From positions 1,984,001 to 2,048,000 of the forward strand of contig NZ_CBDEGB010000002.1 in assembly GCF_965237655.1 (NCBI RefSeq): DNA of 64,000 nt, given 5' to 3'. This DNA is from Poriferisodalis sp965237655. Lineage in GTDB: Bacteria > Actinomycetota > Acidimicrobiia > Acidimicrobiales > Poriferisodalaceae. Made by a program: the position numbers and the translations under genes. Positions 17,358 through 26,046 of the stretch are shown piece by piece. Below the pieces are notes generated by a model that saw nothing but the letters and a program-made list of their open reading frames with translations, was not told the DNA's origin and made no database searches. Positions within the stretch are counted from its first letter, which is position 1. The number at the start of each line of letters is the position of its first letter.

Positions 17358-18691
17358 CGAACTCGAGGTAGCGCTCGCGTTCGGGGTCAGAGACCTCATC
17401 ACCAGCGGGGTCGCAGCCAGCTTCGAGGAACTTCTCCAACTCTGCGTTGACCATGAGCAAGAAGTTCGTCGAGAACTCCTCTCCCAGCGCTGCCGCCAAC
17501 GCGCTTCCCTTGTACGCCGCGATGCCGTCAGCGGCAGTGGCAGGCAGGGGAACCGCATCGCCAGGGTCGTCGTACTTGTCGCCGACGCTCATCGGCCCGG
17601 GATCAGCGCCCCGCTCGAGCCCGTCGGCTCCCGCCGCGAGCAATCCCGCGATCATCAGGTAGGGGTTGGCGTCGGCGCCTGGTGCCCGATACTCGACCCG
17701 GTTCGCATTCCCGGCACCCACGGTGCACCGACACATCACCGAACGGTTGTCGAGCCCCCAGTGCACATGGGTGGGCGCGAACGTGTAGGGGCGCACTCGC
17801 TTGTAGCCGTTGGGCACGGGGCTGCCGAGCAACGACAGCGCCCCGGCATTGTCGAGCTGGCCGCCCAGCCACGGCGCCATGATCTCGTTCGGTGAGTCGT
17901 GCGAGGGGGCGAACACGTTCTCGCCACCCGATGACAGGCTCGTGTGCACGTGCATCCCGCTGCCTGAGGGCTCGGTCCACGGCTTGGGCATGAACGTGGC
18001 CTTCAGCCCGGTCTCTTCGGCGATCTCCTTGACGATGCTCTTGTAGAGCGCTGTGTTGTCGGCCGTGGTCATGGCATCGGCGTGGGCCACGTTGATCTCG
18101 ATCTGACCCGGTCCGTACTCGGAGTTCGACGATTCGACCGGTATCCCTGCGTCGATCATTGCGAGGCGCATGTCGAGCAGCACGGCTTCGATATCGCCCC
18201 GGTCGGTCAACGACGAGTACTGAATGTGACTCTGCACGTGCGACCAGTCCGCCTCGCAGAGGTAGAACTCCATCTCGGTGGCTACTACTGGGCTGTAGCC
18301 GAGCACTTCGCATCGCTCGATCTGGCGCTGCAGCACGGTGCGCGGCGCTATCGGGTGCAATTCGTGGGACGGATCGAGGCTGACTGAGAACACCAGCGCG
18401 TAGCCGGGGCGGTGCCCGAAAGATTCTCAGCGTGCCGAGATCGGGAACCAGGTGGGTGTCGAGGAAACCCTTGGCCATGTTGATGTAGGGGCTGTAGACG
18501 AGGTCGTTGTGCAGGTCGAATATGTAGATGGCATCCGCAAGGTGGCAGCCGTTCTCCACTGCGGACCGAAGAAAGTGGTCCACGGGAAAGCGCTTGCCGC
18601 GCAGGTGCCCGTAGGTGTCGACGATGGCGACCTCGACGGTGTGCACTGCGGCAGAGCGCAGCGCGCTCTCGATTTCGGCGAGGGTTGTCAC
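17353..18691 (-). pseudogene. Glutamine-synthetase-like gamma-glutamyl ligase (second copy), frameshifted
   Basis: The N-terminal part is read from ATG 18691 (LRGKRFPVDHFL, YSPYINMAKGFLDTHLVPDL). It runs out of frame after GTLRIFR, and the rest continues in another frame from HRPGYALVFSVSLDPSHEL to the stop at 17353. Removing one base of the CCC run at 18415-18417 joins them into 445 residues, a normal length. All catalytic landmarks are present (ATEMEFYL, NSEYGPGQIEIN, GSGMHVHTSL, NRVEYRAPGADANPYL). It is either a recent pseudogene or a single-base sequence error. A second PuuA/GMAS-type amine ligase is the likely original function. Confidence 0.85.
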
Positions 18692-18743
18692 AGGCTTGCC
18701 TCCTAGGTCCGCCTAAACGTCTGCACAGACTTACCATTCGCCC

Positions 18744-20027
18744 ATGACATGCGGGGCCGACCCGGCCACACAGATCGACATCGCCGACGCTCGCCGGTAT
18801 GCGGATGGCATCCCCTGGGAAGACTTCCGCACGCTGCGACAGCGTCCCGGGCTGCACTGGAACCCCTACGAACACCACGGATTCTGGGCCGCGACGCGCC
18901 ACGCCGACGTGTGCGAGGTGTCCCGCCACCCTGAACGCTTCTCGTCGGCGATCGGCCACGTGAACCTGTGGGACCTCGAAGCCGACGCGCTCGAGGCGCG
19001 CCGTTCGATCCTCGAACACGACCCGCCAGCGCATACGCGCCTGCGCCGGGTGGTCAGCAAGGCGTTCACACCCCGCCAGATGCGCCGCTACGAAGAACGC
19101 ACACGTGCCATCGCCGATGAACTGCTCGACACCGTGGTTCGCGAGGGCGGGGGCGACTGGGTCGATCTGGTGGCAGCGCCACTGCCGATCAGGGTGATCA
19201 TCGCCATCTTGGGAGTGCCACCCGAAGACGCTGGCTACATGGTGGAGCTGTCGAATCACCTGGTGGAAGGCACCACAGAGGCCCAGTCGTTGCCGCCCGA
19301 CGCGTACGGCAACACCACACCGCTGGGCCTGCTTCCGTTCGGCAGTCCCGCCGCGTGGGGGTTGTACGAGTACGGGGCGAAGCTCGGCGATCAGCGCTTG
19401 GACCATCCCACTGACGATGTCGTGAGCCACTTGGTGCACGCCGAGGTCGGCGGCGACCGTCTGACTGCGACCGAGTTCCGCAACTTCTTCCAGGTGCTGG
19501 TGTTCGGCGGCAATGAGACGACACGCACGGCGATCACCCACGGGACGATCGCGTTCGCTGAGCATCCTGACCAGTGGGATCGGCTGGTGGCTGATCCAGG
19601 CCTGGTGCCTAACGCCGTCGAGGAGGTCATCCGCTGGGCGTCGCCGATCCTGCACATGCGCCGAACCGCCGCTGTCGACACCGAGTTGGCGGGCACCCAG
19701 ATCTCAGCGGGCGACAAGGTCGTCATGTGGTACCCGTCGGCCAACCGGGACGAGCAGGTGTTCGAGCACCCGGACGAGTTCGACATCAGCAGGGTCGACA
19801 ATGAGCAGATCGCCTTCGGAGGCGGCGGGCCGCATTTCTGCCTGGGTGCCTACCTGGCGCGGATGGAGCTGACGGTGCTGCTCGAGGCCATGCTGGACCG
19901 TGGCATCCGACCCGCCAGCGCCGGCAACCTGGAGCGCATCCCGTCGAACTTCGTTCACGGCGTTGCATCGGTTGACGTCTCAGTCGCTGATTCGTCTGCA
20001 CCTGCGACCGTCCCTGTGCGAGCCTGA
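18744..20027 (+). CDS. Cytochrome P450 (first of tandem pair)
   Basis: 427 residues, soluble bacterial type. I-helix oxygen-binding motif VFGGNETTRTA, K-helix ExxR in EEVIRWASP, and heme-binding loop FGGGGPHFCLGAYLARMEL with the axial Cys at 366. The sequence style resembles actinobacterial CYP124/125/142-like enzymes that hydroxylate lipids or sterols, but the substrate cannot be read from sequence. It starts 53 bases from the divergent ligase pseudogene and is followed by a second P450 only 4 bases away. No ferredoxin gene is adjacent. Confidence 0.93.
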   Translation: MTCGADPATQIDIADARRYADGIPWEDFRTLRQRPGLHWNPYEHHGFWAATRHADVCEVSRHPERFSSAIGHVNLWDLEADALEARRSILEHDPPAHTRLRRVVSKAFTPRQMRRYEERTRAIADELLDTVVREGGGDWVDLVAAPLPIRVIIAILGVPPEDAGYMVELSNHLVEGTTEAQSLPPDAYGNTTPLGLLPFGSPAAWGLYEYGAKLGDQRLDHPTDDVVSHLVHAEVGGDRLTATEFRNFFQVLVFGGNETTRTAITHGTIAFAEHPDQWDRLVADPGLVPNAVEEVIRWASPILHMRRTAAVDTELAGTQISAGDKVVMWYPSANRDEQVFEHPDEFDISRVDNEQIAFGGGGPHFCLGAYLARMELTVLLEAMLDRGIRPASAGNLERIPSNFVHGVASVDVSVADSSAPATVPVRA

Positions 20028-20031
20028 GGCC

Positions 20032-21324
20032 ATGAGCAGCTGGGCCGAGCCGTACCTCGACGACCTCGGGCCCGACGACGCCAACATCTCCGACCACGAC
20101 GTCTGGACCCAAGGCGTCCCCCATGCGACGTTCGCGCGGATGCGGCGCAATGAGCCGGTGGCGTGGATTGACGAGATCGACGGACGGGGCTACTGGGCCG
20201 TCACCAAGTACGACGACGCGTTCCGCATCAGCCGGGACACCCAGACGTTCACCTCGTCGCAGGGCATCCGCCTCGAGGACATGGCGCCCGACGAGCTGGA
20301 AGCCCGCACGACGATGATGGAGATGGACCCTCCCTCCCACACCCGCTACCGCCGGTTGGTGAGCCGGGGATTCACGCCACGAGTCGTCAACACCTACGAG
20401 GCAGCCATCCGCGGGCTCGCGTGCGAAGTGCTGGACCGGGCGCTGCCGCAAGGCCGATTCGACTTCGTCACCGAAGTTGCGACGGAGCTGCCGATGCGGA
20501 TGCTGGGACGCATGCTCGGCACCAGCGACGAGGACGGTCACCAGCTCGTGGAGTGGGGCGACGCCCTGCTCGGCAACACCGATCCGGACTTCACCGACTA
20601 TCCCGTCGGGCTTGTCGACACCGACGAGTTCCGCTTCATGCCCTTCCGCAGTCCCGCCACAGTTGAGATCTTCGAGTACGCCGCCGAGCAGGCCACCAAG
20701 CGCCGCGGGTGCCCGGCATCCGACGTGATCAGCCAGCTGCTGGCCCCCACCACCGACGGCACACCGCTGACAGACCTGGAGTTCAAGAACTTCTTCACGC
20801 TGCTCATCGCGGCGGGCAACGACACGACCCGCTACACGATGACCCACGGCCTGTGGGTGCTCATGGCTCACCCCCATGTATTCGACGCGTGGCGCTCCGC
20901 GGTTCTGGCCGGCGACGAGGCGCTGACCACGACCGCGGTGGAGGAAGTGCTGCGGGCAAGCTCAGTCACGACGCACTTTCGACGTACCGCCACATGCGAC
21001 ACCGAGATCCGAGGCACCAAGGTGCGGGCCGGTGACAAGGTGGTCCTCTACTACGTCAGCGCGGATCACGACCAGGACCGTTTCGCACACCCGTACAGGT
21101 TCGACTTGGCCCGCCCGGACAATGAGCACATGGCATTCGGCCGCAACGGTCCTCACCTGTGCCTCGGTGCGTGGCTGGCGCGCATGGAGATCAAAGTGGT
21201 GTTCGAGGAGCTGCTGCGGCGGGTGGTCAGGATCGAACAGGACGGGCCGATCGAGTGGTTGCGGTCCAACTTCATCTCTGGCATCAAGCACCTGCCGGTC
21301 TCAGTCGTCGAGCGCGCCCCATGA
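20032..21324 (+). CDS. Cytochrome P450 (second of tandem pair)
   Basis: 430 residues from ATG 20032, 4 bases after the first P450. Oxygen-binding motif IAAGNDTTRYTMTHG, ExxR in EEVLRASSV, heme loop FGRNGPHLCLGAWLARMEI with axial Cys377. It is clearly homologous to its neighbour but well diverged, so this is an old duplication rather than a recent copy. Its stop overlaps the start of the glutamine amidotransferase gene (ATGA, 21321-21324), so P450 and amidotransferase are translationally coupled. Confidence 0.93.
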   Translation: MSSWAEPYLDDLGPDDANISDHDVWTQGVPHATFARMRRNEPVAWIDEIDGRGYWAVTKYDDAFRISRDTQTFTSSQGIRLEDMAPDELEARTTMMEMDPPSHTRYRRLVSRGFTPRVVNTYEAAIRGLACEVLDRALPQGRFDFVTEVATELPMRMLGRMLGTSDEDGHQLVEWGDALLGNTDPDFTDYPVGLVDTDEFRFMPFRSPATVEIFEYAAEQATKRRGCPASDVISQLLAPTTDGTPLTDLEFKNFFTLLIAAGNDTTRYTMTHGLWVLMAHPHVFDAWRSAVLAGDEALTTTAVEEVLRASSVTTHFRRTATCDTEIRGTKVRAGDKVVLYYVSADHDQDRFAHPYRFDLARPDNEHMAFGRNGPHLCLGAWLARMEIKVVFEELLRRVVRIEQDGPIEWLRSNFISGIKHLPVSVVERAP

Positions 21325-22019
21325 AGGCGCTCATCGTTTCGCACGAGGCCGGCACCAAGCCCGGTTTCATCGGCGATCGCCTCACCGAGCGCGGCGTGGA
21401 ATGCGACCTGCACGTCATGGTGCCCGACACCTCCGATCCCGAGCGCTTCGAGCCGCTTCCGGCCGACGGCTTCGACCTCTTGGTGATCATGGGCTCGTAC
21501 TGGTCCGTGTACGAGGACGCGATCAGCGCCTGGATCGGCGACGAACTGGACCTCATTCGCCGCTCACACGAGAGCGGCACGCCGGTGCTGGGCATCTGCT
21601 TTGGGGGCCAGGCTCTTGCTGCCGCGCTCGGCGGAACGGTCGAGCGATCACCCGAGACTGAGATCGGCTGGTACGAGATCACGCCCGCCAACGGAGTGAG
21701 ACTGCCGATCTCGGCGGGGCCGTGGATGGAATGGCATCACGACCGCTTCTCGCTGCCGCCGGGCGCCGATCTGCTCGCCAGCACCGAGACCTGCCCTCAG
21801 CTGTTCCGCGTGGATCGGAGTGTGGGCACCCAGTTCCATCCCGAGATCAGCGTGGAGCTGGCCACTGACTGGATGCGCGAGTCGAGCGACAGCTACCTCG
21901 ACTCCTGCGGTGTGACCCGCGAAGGCATTCTCGCCGACGTCAGCCACAACGAGCCCGCGAACCGGCGCAACTGCTTCGACCTGGTCGATTGGTTCCTCGA
22001 CGACGTCGCGAAGTCCTAG
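21321..22019 (+). CDS. Class I glutamine amidotransferase-like protein
   Basis: 232 residues from ATG 21321. The triad is complete: nucleophile Cys in GICFGGQALAAALGG, and His/Glu in GTQFHPEIS. No synthase domain is attached or nearby, so it is a stand-alone member of the GuaA/TdnT/PuuD-like group, which includes enzymes that hydrolyse or transfer gamma-glutamyl groups. It is coupled to the second P450 and shares the region with two glutamine-synthetase-like ligases. This suggests a role in removing gamma-glutamyl groups from an oxidised amine (inference). Confidence 0.8.
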   Translation: MKALIVSHEAGTKPGFIGDRLTERGVECDLHVMVPDTSDPERFEPLPADGFDLLVIMGSYWSVYEDAISAWIGDELDLIRRSHESGTPVLGICFGGQALAAALGGTVERSPETEIGWYEITPANGVRLPISAGPWMEWHHDRFSLPPGADLLASTETCPQLFRVDRSVGTQFHPEISVELATDWMRESSDSYLDSCGVTREGILADVSHNEPANRRNCFDLVDWFLDDVAKS

Positions 22020-22026
22020 ACCCGTC

Positions 22027-22058
22027 CTAGGCGAACCCGGGCGGGCCCAGCGGCCTAG
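22027..22058. terminator. Possible bidirectional terminator hairpin between convergent genes
   Basis: CTAGGC (22027-22032) pairs with GCCTAG (22053-22058) around a GC-rich 20-base interior. The hairpin lies in the only gap between the amidotransferase gene and the convergent esterase gene, covering the latter's stop codon. There is no clear U-tract, so Rho-independent termination is only a possibility. Confidence 0.3.
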
Positions 22059-22939
22059 TCGCCGAGGTATTCGCCGAGGTACTCGGCCACCCGTGCGATG
22101 CCCTCGTCGGCCTCAGGGAACAAGCCCACCATCGAATGCCAGACGTGGATCATCTCGGGCCAGACCTCGAGGGTCACATCGACGCCCGAAGTACGAGCCT
22201 TGTGGGCAAGCCGCTCGCTGTCCGACAGCAGGACCTCGTCGTCGCCGCAGTGAATCAGCAACGGCGGCAGTCCCGCGAGATCGCCTTCCAGCGGTGACGC
22301 ATACGGATCTGCAACATCGCCGTCTGCGCCAAGGAAGACACCGGCGATCCGGCTCAGATCGTCAGCGCTCACCACCGGGTCGCGGTCCGAGCGGGTGACT
22401 GCGCTCTCCCCGGTGCCCGACATGTCAACCCACGGCGATATGGGCACCGCTGCTGCGGGCAGTGGCAAGCCCAGGTCCCGCAGCTTCATCAGCGTCGACA
22501 TGGTCAGACCGCCGCCGGCGGAATCGCCCGCGATGGCGATCCGGTCTGCCGAATAGCCCCGCTCGAGCAGCCAACGATAGACCGCCACGGAGTCCTCGAC
22601 GGGAGCGGGGTGCGGATGCTCGGGTGCGAGGCGGTAGTCGACCGAGAGTACCGGGCAACCCAGCTTCAGGGCCAGGTCCCCGGTCAGGTTCCGGTGCGAG
22701 CCGATCGATCCGGCGACGTAGCCGCCGCCGTGCACGTACTGCACAATTGCGTCGCTGCTGTGGGCGTCGGGCGTCTGCAGCTCGCAGGAAACGCCATTGG
22801 CATCCACCATCTCGCCGCTCACTGCTGCCGGCAACGGCCGTGCAGTGAGCTCTATGCCCTTGCGCATGGCTTCGATGTCGGCTGGCATCTGCTGCGACGC
22901 GATGATCTCGCGGATTCTGTAGAACTCTGCGCTCGCCAT
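22055..22939 (-). CDS. Alpha/beta hydrolase of the hormone-sensitive-lipase family
   Basis: 294 residues from ATG 22939, which has the ribosome site GGGGAGGG 4 bases upstream; a longer frame lacks such a site. HGGGYVAGS forms the oxyanion hole and GDSAGGGLT the nucleophile elbow (Ser). The acid and His residues lie in the C-terminal third (LLIHCGDDEVLLSDS, EMIHVWH). Likely an esterase/lipase for short-chain esters. The protein ends with EYLGEYLGD, encoded by a 12-bp direct repeat at about 22059-22082 that seems to have added four residues. Confidence 0.9.
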   Translation of the reverse strand: MASAEFYRIREIIASQQMPADIEAMRKGIELTARPLPAAVSGEMVDANGVSCELQTPDAHSSDAIVQYVHGGGYVAGSIGSHRNLTGDLALKLGCPVLSVDYRLAPEHPHPAPVEDSVAVYRWLLERGYSADRIAIAGDSAGGGLTMSTLMKLRDLGLPLPAAAVPISPWVDMSGTGESAVTRSDRDPVVSADDLSRIAGVFLGADGDVADPYASPLEGDLAGLPPLLIHCGDDEVLLSDSERLAHKARTSGVDVTLEVWPEMIHVWHSMVGLFPEADEGIARVAEYLGEYLGD

Positions 22940-23067
22940 CGAGCCCTCCCCTGCTTCGGCCCGCATCGGGTTGATCACGATCAGCCGCCACAACGTAGTC
23001 AGGCACTGCGCCGTAGTGTCGATGCGCCGTGTCGATGCGGCCCGAGCCCGACGAGCGAGGAGGCCCC

Positions 23068-23862
23068 ATGCTGCTGGAGAACAAGATCGCCATCGTGACC
23101 GGTGCTGCGTCTGGCATCGGCGCCGCCAGCGCCCGCCGCTTTGCGGCCGAAGGTGCGTCAGTGTTGGCCGTCGACATCCGTCGCGAGCGTGTCGATGGGG
23201 TCGTGGAGGACATCATCGAAGCCGGTGGCGAGGTGCACGGCTTCCGGGCCGATGTGTCCCAACCGGACGATGTCGAGGCCATGGTGGACGCGGCGATCAA
23301 GCGCTGGGGCGGGCTCGACGTGCTGTTCAACAACGCCGGCACGTTGCGGCCCGGCACCGCGGTGGAGCTTGAGCCCAACGACTGGGACCTCGTCATGAAT
23401 GTCAACGTGCGATCGGTGTACCTGGGCGCCAAGTACGCGGTCCCGGTGATGGAAGCCCGCGGCCACGGCTCGATCATCAACACCGCGTCCGTCAGCGGGC
23501 TACACGGTGACGGCGGCTCCGTGGTCTACGCCGCCTCAAAAGCGGCCGTGATCAATCTCACCCGCGCACTGTCGACTGATCACGCCCCCGCCGGCGTGCG
23601 CGTCAACGCCATCTGCCCCGGCACCATCGAGACACCTCCGGTGCAGCGGATGATGAGTGACCCAGTCATCCTCGAACGCAACATCAACGCGCACGCGCTG
23701 CGGCGTCTCGGACATCCCGACGAAATCGCGAGCGTCGCAGCATGGCTGGCCAGCGAGGAATCCTCGTTTGTCACCGGTGAGGCCATCGTGGTGGACGGCG
23801 GCCTGCGAGCGCAATCGCCACTGGGCCGCCTTGCCGATCCCCGCCCCGCCCACCTGCGCTGA
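23068..23862 (+). CDS. Short-chain dehydrogenase/reductase (SDR)
   Basis: 264 residues from ATG 23068, preceded by GAGGAGG. Classical SDR landmarks: cofactor loop TGAASGIGAA (11-20), Asp36 after the second strand (AVDIRR, suggesting NAD preference), NNAG (88-91), catalytic Ser143 region, Tyr154 and Lys158 in YAASK. Oxidises or reduces a hydroxyl/keto group; substrate not predictable. It is divergent from the esterase gene and convergent with the FabZ-like gene. Confidence 0.92.
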   Translation: MLLENKIAIVTGAASGIGAASARRFAAEGASVLAVDIRRERVDGVVEDIIEAGGEVHGFRADVSQPDDVEAMVDAAIKRWGGLDVLFNNAGTLRPGTAVELEPNDWDLVMNVNVRSVYLGAKYAVPVMEARGHGSIINTASVSGLHGDGGSVVYAASKAAVINLTRALSTDHAPAGVRVNAICPGTIETPPVQRMMSDPVILERNINAHALRRLGHPDEIASVAAWLASEESSFVTGEAIVVDGGLRAQSPLGRLADPRPAHLR

Positions 23863-23865
23863 GAG

Positions 23866-23890
23866 GGGCGCCGGGACTGTTCAGGCGCCT
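23866..23890. terminator. Possible bidirectional terminator hairpin
   Basis: GGCGCC at 23867-23872 is repeated as its own complement at 23884-23889, giving a 6-bp stem with an 11-base loop between the convergent SDR and FabZ-like genes. It reaches into the last codons of the latter. No U-tract follows on either strand. Confidence 0.3.
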
Positions 23891-24333
23891 GCGCCAGCTT
23901 CTGCGTCGGCGAAGAGGAACATCATCGAGGCTTCGCAGACCACCTGACCGTTCACGCTCGCCGTGCCTCTTGCACGGCCGCCCCTGGTTGACAAGCGATC
24001 GATCGTGGCTTCGAGCCGCAGCGTGTCGCCCGGAATCACCTGGCGGCGGAATCGGGCCTTGTCGATGCCACCGAAAAGCGCGAGCTTGCCTTCCAGAGAC
24101 GAGTCCGAGGCGGCTGCGAGACCCGCCGTCTGTGCAATGGCTTCGACCATGAGCACCCCGGGCAGAGTCGGCCTACCGGGAAAGTGACCGTTGAAGAACG
24201 CCTCGTCGCCGCTGAGGTGCCAGAGCCCCACGCAACTCTTACCGGGTTCGAGTTCGACGATCTCATCGACGAGCAGGAACGGCGCTCGGTGCGGCAGCAA
24301 CTCCTCGGGGTGCGGGAAGTCAGGCTCGCTCAC
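23881..24333 (-). CDS. fabZ: FabZ-like 3-hydroxyacyl-ACP dehydratase
   Basis: 150 residues, single hot-dog domain. The FabZ signature is clear: LLPHRAPFLLVDEI at the N-terminus and NGHFPGRPTLPGVLMVEA with catalytic His50 and Glu64. It would remove water from 3-hydroxyacyl-ACP in fatty acid synthesis. It stands downstream of the tryptophan/cytochrome c unit with an 87-base gap rather than in a fab cluster, so it may serve a special acyl chain. The paralogous MaoC pair is at 9.1-9.9 kb. Confidence 0.85.
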   Translation of the reverse strand: MSEPDFPHPEELLPHRAPFLLVDEIVELEPGKSCVGLWHLSGDEAFFNGHFPGRPTLPGVLMVEAIAQTAGLAAASDSSLEGKLALFGGIDKARFRRQVIPGDTLRLEATIDRLSTRGGRARGTASVNGQVVCEASMMFLFADAEAGAGA

Positions 24334-24420
24334 CGTGGCGAAGCTACCGCCTGTCCGCGCCGAGGGGCCGAGCGGTCCGTGAGCGCAGCCAACAAGAGCC
24401 CCAAGCCGCGTACCCGCTGT

Positions 24421-24816
24421 TCACTCAGTGCTGAAGGTGCTGCGCTGGTAGGCCACGACGGCGGCAATCTCGGCATCGGTCAGGAGCCCACCGAAAGGAG
24501 GCATCGAGCCGCGGCCGTTCCACACCACCGACAGGTGGTCGCCAACGGTGAGCCGTTCGCTGACGCCGCCGAGTGCCGCACCCACCCCGCCGCTGCCGTC
24601 GCTGCCGTGGCACACCGAGCAGCTGTCACCGAAGACCTCGTTACCGAGCTCCACATCGGCGTTGGCGAACGCCAGCTCCAGTCGCTCCAAGTCGGCCTCG
24701 GTCGCATCGCCCCCACCACAGCTCGCGAGCCCGATCACGACCGCGACCGCAAGCGCTGGCACCCGCCACCTGCGGCGCTTCACTTCACCACGATTGGGCG
24801 TGAATCGCTTGCTCAT
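24421..24816 (-). CDS. c-type cytochrome lipoprotein
   Basis: 131 residues from ATG 24816. Signal peptide with lipobox IGLASC (Cys33), a short acidic linker, then one heme-binding motif CSVCH (Cys66, Cys69, His70) and a probable axial Met in RGSMPPFGG near residue 108. It is a small membrane-anchored electron carrier on the outer face of the cytoplasmic membrane. Its start overlaps the stop of the HIT-like gene by 4 bases, placing it at the end of the tryptophan transcript. Confidence 0.88.
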   Translation of the reverse strand: MSKRFTPNRGEVKRRRWRVPALAVAVVIGLASCGGGDATEADLERLELAFANADVELGNEVFGDSCSVCHGSDGSGGVGAALGGVSERLTVGDHLSVVWNGRGSMPPFGGLLTDAEIAAVVAYQRSTFSTE

Positions 24817-25226
24817 CGGGTCACCCGTGTCGTGCCGACGCCGGTGTAGCGGCTCGGTGGCTCGTTCCAGCGGCGGGACATCCAGTCGGCATCCCGGTAG
24901 TGGGCGTGGAAGTGGCCCGGTATCTGACGCATCACCTGATCCACGATTCCGCCGTTGGGTCCAAAGCGTTGTTCGCCGGCTTCGGTCAAGCGAGCCAGCA
25001 TTGCTTCCAACGCCGGCGCCGGCGGATCGGTTCCATGCCGCTTCCAGACCACCATCGGCGTGGCGCAAACCTCGCAGTCAGCCACCCAGCACAGCTCGTC
25101 CTCGAAGTACCAGTGGGTGAAGCGAGCTGCCTCGCACAGCTCGCAGTCGGGGTCGAGTCCTGCCGGATCTGATGCGGCCGCACCAGATGGGACCGGTCCG
25201 GCAGCGTTCGGTGCGGCTGAAGTCAC
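24813..25226 (-). CDS. HIT-like protein with CxxC motifs
   Basis: 137 residues. After an Ala/Pro-rich lead of 25 residues come CELCEAARFTHWYF and WVADCEVCATPMVVWKRHG, two CxxC pairs likely to bind zinc, and then PGHFHAHYRDADW, a His-rich segment like the HxHxx region of HIT/GalT-fold proteins. It starts 3 bases after trpA and overlaps the cytochrome c gene, so it is part of the trp transcript. The HIT assignment is by resemblance and moderate; function unknown. Confidence 0.6.
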   Translation of the reverse strand: MTSAAPNAAGPVPSGAAASDPAGLDPDCELCEAARFTHWYFEDELCWVADCEVCATPMVVWKRHGTDPPAPALEAMLARLTEAGEQRFGPNGGIVDQVMRQIPGHFHAHYRDADWMSRRWNEPPSRYTGVGTTRVTR

Positions 25227-25229
25227 CCG

Positions 25230-26036
25230 TCAGCCGCGATCGAGCGCCGTCCGGTATGCAGCCACCAGCTCACCCACCGCCTCGGGGCCGTCGGACATCA
25301 GGGTACGGACGACGGCGGAGCCGATGATCACGCCGTCTGATGCCTTGCACGCCTCGACGGCCTGAGCGGGAGAGCCGATGCCGACACCGGTCAGCACGGG
25401 GCGATCGGTCACGTCCCGGCAGCGGGCCGCTATCTCGGTGGCTGTCCGGGCCAGTGCCGCCCGTTCGCCGGTGACACCGAGCAAGCCGACTGCATAGACG
25501 AAACCGCGTGAGGCTTCGCACAGTTCAGCGAGCCGATGTTCGGGCGTGGTGGGAGCCGCGAGCAGGACTGCCTCAACGCCCGTCGCCTCAGCGGCCTCGA
25601 GCCACGGCCCCGCTTCCACGTATGGCAGGTCGGCCAGGATGGCGGCGGACACACCCGCTTCGACGAGCGCTGAAGCGAAGCGTTCGTGCCCCTGGTGGTG
25701 GCAGAGGTTGTAGTAGGTCATCACGGCGTGCGGCACACCGGTGTCAAGCCCACGCGCCTGCGCCAGCACACTCGCCGGTGTTGCTCCCCCATCGAGCGCG
25801 GCGGTGGATGCCTGCTGGATCACTGGCCCGTCCATCACCGGATCTGAGAAGGGAACACCGATTTCGATGGCATCGGCCCCGGCTGCGGCCGCTGCCTCGA
25901 CAGCGCGTTGCCAGCCTGGATAACCACCGGTCACGTATGGGATGAGCAGCTTCGCGCCGCTGTCGCGCCGAGCCCGCAGGTGCTCTTCCAGCGCGCCGAA
26001 TGCGCCCGGCTGTGAATTGCGGTGCTGATCGCTCAC
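25230..26036 (-). CDS. trpA: Tryptophan synthase alpha subunit
   Basis: 268 residues. The active-site acids Glu58 (DAIEIGVPFSDPVMDGP) and Asp69 match Glu49/Asp60 of the Salmonella enzyme. Other TrpA blocks are present (GVSAAILADLPY, APTTPEHRL, GVGIGSPAQA). It cleaves indole-3-glycerol phosphate to indole, which passes to TrpB. The gene lies 10 bases after trpB and 3 bases before the HIT-like gene. Confidence 0.97.
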   Translation of the reverse strand: MSDQHRNSQPGAFGALEEHLRARRDSGAKLLIPYVTGGYPGWQRAVEAAAAAGADAIEIGVPFSDPVMDGPVIQQASTAALDGGATPASVLAQARGLDTGVPHAVMTYYNLCHHQGHERFASALVEAGVSAAILADLPYVEAGPWLEAAEATGVEAVLLAAPTTPEHRLAELCEASRGFVYAVGLLGVTGERAALARTATEIAARCRDVTDRPVLTGVGIGSPAQAVEACKASDGVIIGSAVVRTLMSDGPEAVGELVAAYRTALDRG

Positions 26037-26046
26037 TGACCTGCAC

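Noticed and set aside
17353..18691. Programmed ribosomal frameshift as the explanation for the split ligase gene
   Set aside because: There is no slippery heptamer or convincing downstream pseudoknot at 18410-18420, and this family does not use frameshifting. A base error or mutation is simpler.
18348..19655. Minus-strand frame opposite the first P450
   Set aside because: No family motif; the plus strand encodes an intact P450 with all landmarks.
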